Positions 48,525-57,169 of a DNA stretch of 64,000 nucleotides are shown in pieces. The notes beneath the pieces were generated by a model. It saw only the letters and a list, made by a program, of their open reading frames with translations. It was not told the origin of the DNA and made no database searches. The translations under genes were made by a program, and so were the position numbers. This stretch comes from Acinetobacter brisouisimilis. GTDB lineage: Bacteria; Pseudomonadota; Gammaproteobacteria; Pseudomonadales; Moraxellaceae. The DNA lies in the NCBI RefSeq assembly GCF_000368265.1, contig NZ_KB851219.1:1591393-1655392 (forward strand), read 5' to 3'. How positions within the stretch are numbered: the first letter of the stretch is position 1; every line of letters starts with the position of its first letter.

Positions 48525-49865
48525 ATGTCACAGACAATCACGCTTTACGTAGACGGCGCTTGCCGTGGCAATCCCGGTTTAGGTGGTTGGGGCGCATATA
48601 TTTTAATTGATGGCATACAACATGAACTTTGTGGTGGTGAAGCCGAAACAACCAATAACCGCATGGAGCTTACGGCTGCCATTGAAGGCATTAAATTTTG
48701 TGCCAAAGATGCCAAACTAATTATTTGGACAGATTCAAAATATGTCCAACAAGGCATTACCGAATGGATTCATGGCTGGAAAAAAAAGAACTGGAAGGAC
48801 GTTAAAAACCCAGACTTATGGCAACAGCTCGATGCAGTTTGTCAGGGGCGTGACATTGAATGGAATTGGGTTAAAGGTCACGCGGGTCACGCAGGTAATG
48901 AAAAAGCCGATCAGCTTGCCAACCTCGGAGCCGACCAGACCCTCGCCTTGCTCAAACAACCCGCTCAAGATAAAAAAAAGCCTGAAACCGATTGGCTGCT
49001 TAATGACCCCTTTGGTTTAGATTTTATAGAGGATGAACTGGCTGAAGAAGAAGATGAAATACTTTCTGAACAGTTGCAAGCTAGCTCCGTAGAATTACAA
49101 ATGGATACAGCAAAAGGCTCCAGCCTGCACCCGCACATCAAAATTACTAAAGCAACACTCGAACAGCACGGACCACGCCAACTTATTCTCGATACCGAAA
49201 CTACTGGTTTTTACTATCAAAATGGTGACCGGATTATTGAAGTGGGTGCGATTGAAATGATCAACCGCAAACTCACTGGTAGCTCGATTCACATTTATAT
49301 CAACCCTGAAAAACCTGTAGGTGACTCGGCACAAGTCCACGGGATTACCGATGAGTTTTTGGTTGATAAACCCAAATATGCCGAAATTGCCCATACCCTG
49401 TTTGAATATCTTCAGGGGGCTGAAATTATTGCGCATAATGCTAACTTCGATATGAACTTTCTTAACATGGAATTTCAGCGTGTCGGGTTACCCGCATTGT
49501 CTGATGTCTGTGGGGTTGTTGATACTCTTGCTTTAGCAAAAAGCAAACACCCTGGACAGAAAAACTCTCTCGACGCATTGGTCCGACGTTATGAAATTCC
49601 AGCGCGCGACCGTACCTTTCACGGCGCGTTACTCGATGCAGAAATTCTGTCTGACGTTTACCTTGCAATGACCGGTGGGCAAGTGTCTTTTGATATGGAT
49701 GCCCTATCGCATAGTGACCAACAAACAGATACCTCTATTCGCCGAGTACAACTTAATGTTACTCTGCCTGTGATTTTGCCTTCCGAGGAAGAAGATCAGG
49801 CTCATGAAAACTGGGTTCAGCAATATCAGGAGAAACATGGGGAACCTTGCTTATTTGCGAAATAA
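48525..49865 (+). CDS. rnhA/dnaQ: Fused RNase HI and DNA polymerase III epsilon (DnaQ)
   Basis: 446 residues carrying two enzymes in one frame. Residues 1-140 are RNase HI with the catalytic set Asp10, Glu48, Asp70 and Asp129, plus VKGHAGHAGNEKAD. An acidic linker (~141-215, E/D-rich around 165-185) leads to the DnaQ exonuclease (~218-385). That domain has Asp223 and Glu225 in LDTETTG, HNANFD (Asp309), and His366/Asp371 in FHGALLDAE. The C-terminal tail should contact the polymerase subunit. In E. coli rnhA and dnaQ are separate divergent neighbours near mltD, so the neighbourhood is conserved but the genes are joined here. Confidence 0.94.
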   Translation: MSQTITLYVDGACRGNPGLGGWGAYILIDGIQHELCGGEAETTNNRMELTAAIEGIKFCAKDAKLIIWTDSKYVQQGITEWIHGWKKKNWKDVKNPDLWQQLDAVCQGRDIEWNWVKGHAGHAGNEKADQLANLGADQTLALLKQPAQDKKKPETDWLLNDPFGLDFIEDELAEEEDEILSEQLQASSVELQMDTAKGSSLHPHIKITKATLEQHGPRQLILDTETTGFYYQNGDRIIEVGAIEMINRKLTGSSIHIYINPEKPVGDSAQVHGITDEFLVDKPKYAEIAHTLFEYLQGAEIIAHNANFDMNFLNMEFQRVGLPALSDVCGVVDTLALAKSKHPGQKNSLDALVRRYEIPARDRTFHGALLDAEILSDVYLAMTGGQVSFDMDALSHSDQQTDTSIRRVQLNVTLPVILPSEEEDQAHENWVQQYQEKHGEPCLFAK

Positions 49866-49992
49866 AATACAGTTTTCATGAAGGTAAACCCTTTCACTGC
49901 CACTGTTTTCAGTTATATTATTATAAATAGCATCAGTGGCTTAACTCTCACTGCGACAAGACACAGCATAATTAAAGGACAGGTGCAGATTT

Positions 49993-51639
49993 ATGTCTTA
50001 CCAAACCTCAATTCATTTTGATCCAACTGCGTTATTAATTATAAAAAATGAGGTCGACAATTCAATTAAACTGGTTGAGTCTGCGGTCGCAACATTAGTT
50101 GAAGAGCAGCAACTTCCTTTTGGGATTGACGATGCACTTCTTCAACTTGAGCAATGTTCTCAAATTTTATTATTAATTGACCTTCCCGACATCGCCAAAA
50201 TTGCTCAATATAGCGCCGAGCTTATGCGCAAGATCATGAGCAACCCACAGCAAATTGTGACTAGCGATATCCAGCATTTAAGTGAAGGGGTCACCACTTT
50301 AAAATGCTATATCGAATTTAGCTGTGTCAAACAGCTCACCATTCCACAGTTTCTATTGCAAAGCCTTAACCAGCTCGAACTTTCACTGAATAAACCACTC
50401 ACTCGTGAAGGTTATCAGATTCAACAACAACTGGGTGGCATAACTCCTAAGCTTGATCTTCCAGTGCAAGCTGCTCTTGAAAAAAGCGAACATATTCACC
50501 GCTTATACAAAAACTGCTTGTTAAAGGTGCTTACAAGAAAAACGCAAAAGTTAGATTTTGAAGGCTTTAAACTGGTCGGCCAATATATTTCGGGGATTGC
50601 CCAGCAAACTCAAAGTGAGCAGTACTGGAATCTTGTACGGATTGTACTGGCTCATTTGAATGATACGCTTTTGACCGAACCGCGTTTACGCATCCTGATC
50701 AATCTTGAAACTCAGATTGCCCAATTTTTAAAGCAACCACTCGGTTTTAGCGTTTCTGTTGAAGATGTATCAGATATTCTGACTTTGTGTATTACTCAAG
50801 ACAACCAACACTCGGACTATTTACGTCAACAGCTCAAGATCAGCGATGAAATCTTGTCTGATTCTGAGCTATATTTGTACAGAAAACAGCTATTTGGCCC
50901 AGATCAGCAAACCATACGTACTGTGTGTAACCTGCTCAACGATGAAATTACAGTTTTACATAAAGATATTGAGTTTAATTACACGAATTTTAATGACGAA
51001 CGTACATCAGAAATCAAGCAGCAACTGCTAAATGTATGTCGCACATTAAGTGTTTTAAACCTGTCTAGCACCAGCCAGCAGCTTGCCGAACCGCTTAAGC
51101 AATTACATTCTGCACAAGATTTTCAAAATGAGCAGTTTACTCAAGCACTCATGAATAGCTTACTGATTGCACTGAATGACTTAGGTTTACTGCTTCGTCA
51201 GTACCGTTCAAATTTACTGCAATATCCAGTCAATAACCCCAATATTGCACTTGATCGTTTAGAGAATGCTTACAAAACGCTAGTGCATGAATTGAAAGCT
51301 CTGGTGGATCTATCAAGCCAAAGCGTAGTGGGTTATGCACAGTCATATGACAGCATCTTAATTGAAAATCTTGCCAGCCATTTTAGAGAAATTGCAGGTG
51401 CTCTGTTGTTCTTGTTGCACTACGAGAACTTATATTATGCATTCTTAAATTGCGCTGTGTTCATTGAAAAGCAAGTTGCAGCAGAAAAAGCTCTTGAGCC
51501 AGAACAAATCAGACATCTATTGGATGTTTGTGCGAGCGCAGATATGTTGCTTGAAATGCTGCATCATCATCATCCAATCATGTATCGTATGTTTGATGTT
51601 GCATTTAACAGTAGCCAACGATTAAAAAGTGTAGCCTAA
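49993..51639 (+). CDS. fimL: FimL-like protein (ChpA N-terminal homologue)
   Basis: 548 residues, wholly alpha-helical by appearance, no signal peptide, no membrane helix. I recognise it by layout and context rather than by motifs. It has the length and Hpt-like helical repeats of P. aeruginosa FimL, which resembles the ChpA N-terminus but lacks phosphorylatable histidines. In P. aeruginosa fimL is followed by nudC; here nudC begins on the base after this stop codon. FimL adjusts cAMP and type IV pilus function there, and a similar role is inferred here. Homology would need a profile search. Confidence 0.68.
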   Translation: MSYQTSIHFDPTALLIIKNEVDNSIKLVESAVATLVEEQQLPFGIDDALLQLEQCSQILLLIDLPDIAKIAQYSAELMRKIMSNPQQIVTSDIQHLSEGVTTLKCYIEFSCVKQLTIPQFLLQSLNQLELSLNKPLTREGYQIQQQLGGITPKLDLPVQAALEKSEHIHRLYKNCLLKVLTRKTQKLDFEGFKLVGQYISGIAQQTQSEQYWNLVRIVLAHLNDTLLTEPRLRILINLETQIAQFLKQPLGFSVSVEDVSDILTLCITQDNQHSDYLRQQLKISDEILSDSELYLYRKQLFGPDQQTIRTVCNLLNDEITVLHKDIEFNYTNFNDERTSEIKQQLLNVCRTLSVLNLSSTSQQLAEPLKQLHSAQDFQNEQFTQALMNSLLIALNDLGLLLRQYRSNLLQYPVNNPNIALDRLENAYKTLVHELKALVDLSSQSVVGYAQSYDSILIENLASHFREIAGALLFLLHYENLYYAFLNCAVFIEKQVAAEKALEPEQIRHLLDVCASADMLLEMLHHHHPIMYRMFDVAFNSSQRLKSVA

Positions 51640-52386
51640 ATGTCTGAATTATCAATTGCTTATATTTTTCAAAATCAACAGTTGTTAGTCGACCAAAATC
51701 TACAACTTCCAAAAGTTGAGAAATTGGCAAGTGATTTACTTTTTAACTCGGGAGATCAAGTGATTGCCCGAGACTTAAAAGAAGATGAAGTCATCCCTGA
51801 AGGCTTTCAGCTTATCCCGATTCGTCAGTTGATTACCCAGTGGTCAATACAAGAATTCGAACAAGCTAGCCGTGCTTTACAACTTCTCGAATGGCACAGA
51901 AACCACCGTTTCTGTAGCCACTGTGGGCAAAAAACTGATGCTCATGCGACCGAATACTGCATGGTATGCCCAGACTGCGGCTATCATCAGTATCCACGTA
52001 TCCAGCCTTGCGTCATTACCATTATTACTAAAGGTAGTGACCAACTTTTGCTAGCAAAGTCAGTTCGTCAAAAAACCATGTATGGCTTAATCGCAGGTTT
52101 TGTTGAAGTAGGTGAAACACTTGAACAGGCTGTTGCCCGTGAGACGCTCGAAGAAGTCGGCGTTAAAGTCAAAAATGTACGTTACTTGTCGAGCCAGCCT
52201 TGGCCATTTCCAAGCAACCTGATGCTGGCGTTTCATGCTGAATACGAAAGCGGTGATATCCAGTTACAGGAAGAGGAAATTCAGGATGCTCAATTTTTCC
52301 ATTTTGAGCAACTTCCTGAAATTCCACATGAAGGCAGTATTGCTTATCGCATGATTATGCATATTACCCAAGGGCACGCACTTTAG
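51640..52386 (+). CDS. nudC: NAD(+) diphosphatase / NADH pyrophosphatase
   Basis: 248-residue Nudix hydrolase acting on NADH/NAD and on NAD-capped RNA 5' ends. The zinc ribbon cysteines are Cys92, Cys95, Cys110 and Cys113. The Nudix box runs from ~153 (GFVEVGETLEQ, then RETLEEVGV). The NudC-specific SQPWPFP motif is at ~185. It starts directly at the end of the fimL-like gene with no gap. Its TAG overlaps the stop codon of the convergent esterase gene. Confidence 0.95.
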   Translation: MSELSIAYIFQNQQLLVDQNLQLPKVEKLASDLLFNSGDQVIARDLKEDEVIPEGFQLIPIRQLITQWSIQEFEQASRALQLLEWHRNHRFCSHCGQKTDAHATEYCMVCPDCGYHQYPRIQPCVITIITKGSDQLLLAKSVRQKTMYGLIAGFVEVGETLEQAVARETLEEVGVKVKNVRYLSSQPWPFPSNLMLAFHAEYESGDIQLQEEEIQDAQFFHFEQLPEIPHEGSIAYRMIMHITQGHAL

Positions 52387-53273
52387 TCTGAATGTGGCGG
52401 AAAAATCTGGTTGAGCTGCTCTAAGATTACCTGTTTGGTTTGAAAGTAGCGGCTAAACCAGCTCGACACCGTTGCAATAATACTAATATGCCCTGTTCGA
52501 GGAATCGTGAAGATTTCACTGTGATTACCCACCTCGATTAAACGGCGATGCATGTCAAAGGTGTTGTAATCACCGACTAGGTTATCTGCTGCTGCAAGCA
52601 GCAAAATATGCCGAATCTGATTAGATTCTACAAAATAATACGGCATGACTTCTTGATAAGGCACTTGGATATCAAATGCAGGCTCTGCATACTGATCACC
52701 TTTATAATCAAAATGATAAGGACCTGCCACCCCCACAACGGCTTTAATCCCTTCCCGACAAGTCAGATCATAACTTTGCGGATGATACAGTGCAGACATC
52801 ACGTTAAAACTGCCTGCTGAATGCCCCATCAATACCAGATTTTCAGTTGAGATCTGAAACTGGGCCTGTTGCTGATGTAGATAATTGAGTGCCAAGACCA
52901 AATCATCAATATAGCTCGGAAAAATATGCTGTGGCGCAAGATGATAATTGATGATCGCGACATCAAAGCCTTCCCGAGTAAAACTTTCTGCTAAAAACAC
53001 ATAATCAGCTTTATTGCCATGTGCCCAAGAACCGCCATGCACAAAAACCAATAATGGTCGGCTTAAACGTGGTTGTCGGGCGCGATACAGATCTAGGCGC
53101 TGCCGTGCCTTTAAGCCATACGCCAGATTGTGTTGTAACTCAAAACTGCGGCGTGATGTACAACGATTCAAGGTTTGACTTGCCAAATCATAGAAACGAA
53201 AATCAGCCAGCTTTTGTTTAGTCTGGCTGATGGTACGCAATAGGCTTTGACGCGTTCGGGATGAAATCAACAT
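52383..53273 (-). CDS. Alpha/beta hydrolase, HSL/BD-FAE-like esterase
   Basis: 296 residues, no obvious signal peptide. The oxyanion motif is FVHGGSWAHG (~75), the nucleophile elbow GHSAGS (~150), and the late His lies in RTGHISI (~262), with an Asp near 232. The HGGSW pattern places it with hormone-sensitive-lipase/feruloyl-esterase-type hydrolases that act on small esters. Its stop overlaps that of nudC in a convergent arrangement. dolP is just upstream, 9 bp away on the same strand, so it may be the last gene of a yraN-dolP-esterase unit. Confidence 0.83.
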   Translation of the reverse strand: MLISSRTRQSLLRTISQTKQKLADFRFYDLASQTLNRCTSRRSFELQHNLAYGLKARQRLDLYRARQPRLSRPLLVFVHGGSWAHGNKADYVFLAESFTREGFDVAIINYHLAPQHIFPSYIDDLVLALNYLHQQQAQFQISTENLVLMGHSAGSFNVMSALYHPQSYDLTCREGIKAVVGVAGPYHFDYKGDQYAEPAFDIQVPYQEVMPYYFVESNQIRHILLLAAADNLVGDYNTFDMHRRLIEVGNHSEIFTIPRTGHISIIATVSSWFSRYFQTKQVILEQLNQIFPPHSD

Positions 53274-53282
53274 AACTCGGAT

Positions 53283-53951
53283 TTATTGGTCATTATAAGG
53301 TGTTGCTGTCGCTGTTGTCGGGGACATGTTATTGGAGTCAACTGCAACTGGAGTTTGCACACTTGGTTGAACATTAGATGGGTCAATATTATCAATCAAG
53401 GTTACAATTTTGGTCACATCCCCGACTTGGGATAATACACTGTTTAAGTCTGCAATTTCACCATTATTCAAACGGCCCATCACATAGAGCACGCCATTTT
53501 CTGTATGCACCAAGACTTTACTGTCTGAAACTACAGGGGCTTTTGCAATCAATGCACGTGCATTTGCCGTTACGGTAGCATCTTGCAAAATCGTTGAATA
53601 ACTAATTTGGTTACCCACCGTAATATAGTTATGTACCGATTTCACATCACTCATGGCTTTGACATTGTCTTCAGCCAGTTGTTTCAAATGCTCGTCAGGA
53701 ACTTGCCCTGTCAGCAAGACACTGCTATGAAAACTTTTGATATTCACGCGTGACTGCTTAAAACGTGCATCTATTTTATACAAATTAATCAATGCAGTAC
53801 GTTCAATTGATTTATCAATCACGATTTGCCCGAGCGAACGCGAACCACTTTGTGTCCCCACTGGGGTCGTTCCCGTTCCTCCTGCAACAAAACTTGCACA
53901 ACCCGATAAACTTGCAGCACATAATAATGCCAATACAATACGCTTAGACAC
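53283..53951 (-). CDS. dolP: DolP-like outer-membrane lipoprotein with two BON domains
   Basis: 222 residues. A lipoprotein signal has LSGC with Cys18 lipidated. Two BON domains lie at ~50-115 and ~125-190 (motifs LTGQVPDE and VMGRLNNGE mark their strands), and the C-terminus is a Thr/Pro/Ser-rich tail. E. coli DolP (YraP) binds anionic lipids at division sites and supports outer-membrane integrity. The context, yraN upstream and rsmI divergent, matches the E. coli yraL-yraN-yraP neighbourhood. Confidence 0.9.
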   Translation of the reverse strand: MSKRIVLALLCAASLSGCASFVAGGTGTTPVGTQSGSRSLGQIVIDKSIERTALINLYKIDARFKQSRVNIKSFHSSVLLTGQVPDEHLKQLAEDNVKAMSDVKSVHNYITVGNQISYSTILQDATVTANARALIAKAPVVSDSKVLVHTENGVLYVMGRLNNGEIADLNSVLSQVGDVTKIVTLIDNIDPSNVQPSVQTPVAVDSNNMSPTTATATPYNDQ

Positions 53952-54030
53952 TCAGAAAAACTCCTTTGTCACTATATTCTTCTATCTTTCAATAATCTGC
54001 TTCGCAATCTCGATACAGCTTAAAGAACTC

Positions 54031-54432
54031 TCAATCCAAAGTAAATGCAGCTTCAATCCAGTCCAAATCATAAGTGAGCTGAGAAAAGTCTTGCTGTAGC
54101 ATTTTTGCAATTTGTTGCTGCGCTTGAATACAAATCACATCAAAACGGCAGGAGAAATTTTGATATTCAGCATGTTCCAGTAAAAAATGCTCAGCTGTCC
54201 GAATAACCTTTCGCTGTTTATTTAAAGAAATACTTTCACTCGCCTCGCCGAAAGTTGTGGAAGCACGCGCTTTGACTTCTACAAAAATCAACTGCTCAGC
54301 ATTCACCATGATTAAATCAATTTCACCATAACGGCAACAGTAACCTTGTACCAGTAAAGTAAAGCCTTGTTGTTGCAAATAGCGCTGTGCCAATTGTTCT
54401 GCCCAAATTCCAAAAGCATTACTATTTTTCAT
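54031..54432 (-). CDS. yraN: YraN family (UPF0102) protein
   Basis: 133-residue small protein with a restriction-endonuclease-like fold. The N-terminus GIWAEQLAQRYLQQQGF is typical, and the GEIDLIM, FVEVKAR motif gives the Asp and Glu-x-Lys of the fold. A nuclease role in DNA processing is suspected for the family but not proven. It is divergent from rsmI and followed by dolP, as in E. coli. Confidence 0.92.
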   Translation of the reverse strand: MKNSNAFGIWAEQLAQRYLQQQGFTLLVQGYCCRYGEIDLIMVNAEQLIFVEVKARASTTFGEASESISLNKQRKVIRTAEHFLLEHAEYQNFSCRFDVICIQAQQQIAKMLQQDFSQLTYDLDWIEAAFTLD

Positions 54433-54522
54433 ATCAAATGATTGACTCTAATTATACGAATGACTCAGATACACTGAAAAATCAGGTAAACTACGCTTTT
54501 TAGTTATTGTGTCGGAGAATAT

Positions 54523-55365
54523 ATGAGTGCTCAGTTATTTGTTGTTGCAACCCCCATTGGGCACTTAGATGACATGACCTTTCGTGCAATTGAGGTTCTG
54601 AAATCTGTAAGTCTGATTGCAGCCGAAGATACCCGCCAATCCGCACAGTTACTCAAACATTTTAATATTGAAACACCACTCACTGCCTGCCACGATCATA
54701 ACGAAGCCAGTAAAATTCATCAACTGATTGAAAAATTAAAAAATGGTGAAAACCTTGCTTTGATTAGCGATGCAGGCACACCACTCATTAGCGACCCAGG
54801 TTTTAAATTGGTACGTGCTGCACAAGAACACGGTATTCGGGTGACTCCTATCCCTGGGGCATGTGCGGCAATTGCGGCACTGAGTGCAGTAGGTTTACCA
54901 AGTGACCGCTTTAGCTTTGAAGGTTTTCTCCCTTCCAAGTCATCACAACGTATCAGTCAGCTCGAAAAACTCAAAGATGAAACTCAAACCCTGATCTTCT
55001 ATGAAGCGCCACATCGTATTTTAGAGTGTGTCAAAGATATGCAAGCAGTATTTGGTGCAGATCGTGCAGTAGGTTTTGCCCGAGAAATTACCAAAACTTT
55101 TGAAACCATTAAGAAAATGACACTGGGTGAATTGGTCAAATTTATTGAGCAAGACCATAATCAGCAAAAAGGTGAAATTGTACTGGTTGTTGGTGGCGCA
55201 AGCACTGAGAAAGACCTAAGCCAAGCCAAACTCGACGAGTGGTTACAACGCTTGTTGCAAGACGTTTCTGTTAAAGTCGCAGCACAAATTGTTGCTGATC
55301 TCACTGGTATAAAGAAAAAAATTGCTTATCAGCGTGCATTAGAACTGACTCAATCTGAAGATTAA
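54523..55365 (+). CDS. rsmI: 16S rRNA (cytidine-1402 2'-O)-methyltransferase
   Basis: 280-residue tetrapyrrole-methylase-fold enzyme that methylates C1402 of 16S rRNA. Family features: VVATPIGHLDDMTFRA at the N-terminus, AAEDTRQSAQLLKHF (~35), ALISDAGTPLISDPG (~84), and GACAAIAALSAVGLPSDRFSFEGFLP split over ~113-140. CGGAG lies upstream of the ATG. It is divergent from yraN. Confidence 0.96.
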   Translation: MSAQLFVVATPIGHLDDMTFRAIEVLKSVSLIAAEDTRQSAQLLKHFNIETPLTACHDHNEASKIHQLIEKLKNGENLALISDAGTPLISDPGFKLVRAAQEHGIRVTPIPGACAAIAALSAVGLPSDRFSFEGFLPSKSSQRISQLEKLKDETQTLIFYEAPHRILECVKDMQAVFGADRAVGFAREITKTFETIKKMTLGELVKFIEQDHNQQKGEIVLVVGGASTEKDLSQAKLDEWLQRLLQDVSVKVAAQIVADLTGIKKKIAYQRALELTQSED

Positions 55366-55377
55366 GCATCTTATGAT

Positions 55378-55410
55378 GCATTCACTTATGCAACTAGAAG
55401 AAGTGAATGC
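55378..55410. repeat. Inverted repeat at convergent gene ends
   Basis: Ten-base perfect arms GCATTCACTT (55378-55387) / AAGTGAATGC (55401-55410) between rsmI and the convergent MgtC-type gene, overlapping the latter's last codons. There is no T-run, so terminator function is doubtful. Confidence 0.45.
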
Positions 55411-56677
55411 TCGACCAAATCAAGACCACCAAAACCAGCATATGCAAAATCTGTACTGGCGCAAAAGCCAGTACATATTTCCAGCCACCAGATAACCCTG
55501 CATTGATGCTCTTGGCAACGGCATGCATCAACAAACCTGCCATCAATGCAAATAATAAAATGCCGCCTTGTGCTGAATTTGGTGCACCCTGCAACACTAA
55601 TGCAGCAATTGCAGCATGTATTTCAAAAAACGAAGCCAGTAATGTTCCTGCAATTAGCCCTGCATGCCCCAGTAACAATCCCAAACCATAAACTGCCACC
55701 TGAATAAGCGTCAGTATCACAGCAATTAAACTGGCTTGCTTGAGGCTAAACATGCGTGAATTTGCAGGATTCGCATCAAAACCCTGCTCTTGGTTTTTTC
55801 CGCCGAATCGCAGCAACCAAAATACGGCTAATACTAAAATTGCCGCAGCGATGACGCAAGGCAACAGAATCAGCTTAAACCAAACCCAACTTGTACTTGC
55901 TACAATCAATAACAGCTCTATCAACGTAGATATACACGAAACCAGTGCTGCAGCGGCCTGATGAATCGGATTCGCTTGTCTGGTTCGCACCTGAACCCCA
56001 AGACTGGCAATCGTTGCCGTACTGGATACAAAACCCGATGCAAATGCCGATAAAATCAAGGCCTGCTTATTGGAGAATAATCGCTGTGCCAAATGCGCCA
56101 ATGCTTGTACCGCCAAAATCAAAACCAATAGCTTCACAATTAGATAAGGGTTGAGTACAGGTCCCCAAAAAGGTTGATTCGGTATCAGTGGCAAAGCAAT
56201 CAGCGTTAAGGCTAAAAGCAACAGACCATCACGAAGTTCTGCTTCAGTAATCCAAGAACTGGCAATGCCATGCAAATCCTGTTTTGCCCATAAAATAATG
56301 GTTACTGTCACCGACACACTGGCAGCAATCGCAATATTCCACCAACACAGCGCCCCAATAAAGTAAGTCATGCAAAATGCAAGTTCGGTAGTCACACCAT
56401 GATCTTCTTTTTGTACCCACACCGTATACAATGCCAGACTGCCCACCAGTACCGCACCAACAGCCCCGATTTCTATGCCAAAAGAAAAACACAATACTCC
56501 CAGCAATGCACTCAGACAAAAAGAGCGCAATCCTGCAAATTCTTGTTTTTGTTCTTGGAATTGATGTCGTTCACGCTCTAAACCAATCAATAACCCACAA
56601 CCCAACGCAGCCGCCAGTACAGCGATCAAATCTTTGAATTCAACAGTTTCATATAATGTATGCAAAGGCAAATTCAT
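55394..56677 (-). CDS. MgtC/SapB-DUF4010 family membrane protein
   Basis: 427 residues. The N-terminal third is an MgtC/SapB unit (ALGCGLLIGLERERHQ ~25, then AGLRSFCLSALLGVL ~48). The remaining ~280 residues are a hydrophobic DUF4010 domain, giving about eleven or twelve helices in all. Fused proteins of this kind are inner-membrane proteins of unknown transport function, distinct from true MgtC virulence factors. It lies downstream of the SutA-like gene on the same strand, separated by a terminator. Confidence 0.85.
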   Translation of the reverse strand: MNLPLHTLYETVEFKDLIAVLAAALGCGLLIGLERERHQFQEQKQEFAGLRSFCLSALLGVLCFSFGIEIGAVGAVLVGSLALYTVWVQKEDHGVTTELAFCMTYFIGALCWWNIAIAASVSVTVTIILWAKQDLHGIASSWITEAELRDGLLLLALTLIALPLIPNQPFWGPVLNPYLIVKLLVLILAVQALAHLAQRLFSNKQALILSAFASGFVSSTATIASLGVQVRTRQANPIHQAAAALVSCISTLIELLLIVASTSWVWFKLILLPCVIAAAILVLAVFWLLRFGGKNQEQGFDANPANSRMFSLKQASLIAVILTLIQVAVYGLGLLLGHAGLIAGTLLASFFEIHAAIAALVLQGAPNSAQGGILLFALMAGLLMHAVAKSINAGLSGGWKYVLAFAPVQILHMLVLVVLIWSSIHFF

Positions 56678-56743
56678 GGCGTGTCCAAGTTATTTTTATA
56701 ATTTCACACCCATTATGAAGTATTCTGACAACCGTTGGGTAAT

Positions 56744-56774
56744 AAAAAAGCACTAGATACGCTAGTGCTTTTTT
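56744..56774 (-). terminator. Terminator after the SutA-like gene
   Basis: Perfect 13-base stem AAAAAAGCACTAG / CTAGTGCTTTTTT with a five-base loop, four bases past the stop on the minus strand. Confidence 0.9.
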
Positions 56775-56778
56775 ATTT

Positions 56779-57030
56779 TTAGTCGTGTGTACCATCATCT
56801 GGTGGGACTTCAGTGATTCGCCCACCGCGTGCTAGAAATGCAGCAATTTCATCTTCCAAAGCTTGACGCTGTTTTAGTTTGGCCGTAACAGTCAAACTCT
56901 CTGCTTCTGCGAGATCCATATCACTGACATTATCTTCAGCAGCACTCGCACCTTTTTCGGCAGCTTTTGCTTCATCATCATCGACAACTGCATCATCTGC
57001 ATCGTCGTAATTATTCATTTCATCCGTCAT
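56779..57030 (-). CDS. sutA: SutA-like small acidic transcription factor
   Basis: 83 residues. The first ~40 are a disordered acidic tail (runs of D, E, A). The second half is a helix KLKQRQALEDEIAAFLARGG followed by RITEVPPDD. This mirrors P. aeruginosa SutA, an RNA-polymerase-associated factor active in slow growth: acidic N-terminus, KQxERxAL helix, FLxRGGK/R and a short Pro-rich tail. The match is by pattern. The gene is monocistronic, with a strong terminator immediately after it. Confidence 0.7.
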   Translation of the reverse strand: MTDEMNNYDDADDAVVDDDEAKAAEKGASAAEDNVSDMDLAEAESLTVTAKLKQRQALEDEIAAFLARGGRITEVPPDDGTHD

Positions 57031-57169
57031 GAGTAACTCCCCAAATTATGCATTGTGTGAACTGTTTTCAGCATTCAACGATTAGGGAGAAATGTATCAA
57101 TCTATTCCCCAATCGCAAAGAGGGTAAATTAAAAAATTCTCAGTTTTTAGACAAAAAACCACCGAGTAG

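Noticed and set aside
48178..48552. 124-codon frame between mltD and the RNase HI-DnaQ gene
   Set aside because: Overlaps the mltD 5' end on the other strand and the start of the fusion gene; the intergenic stretch is AT-rich promoter DNA.
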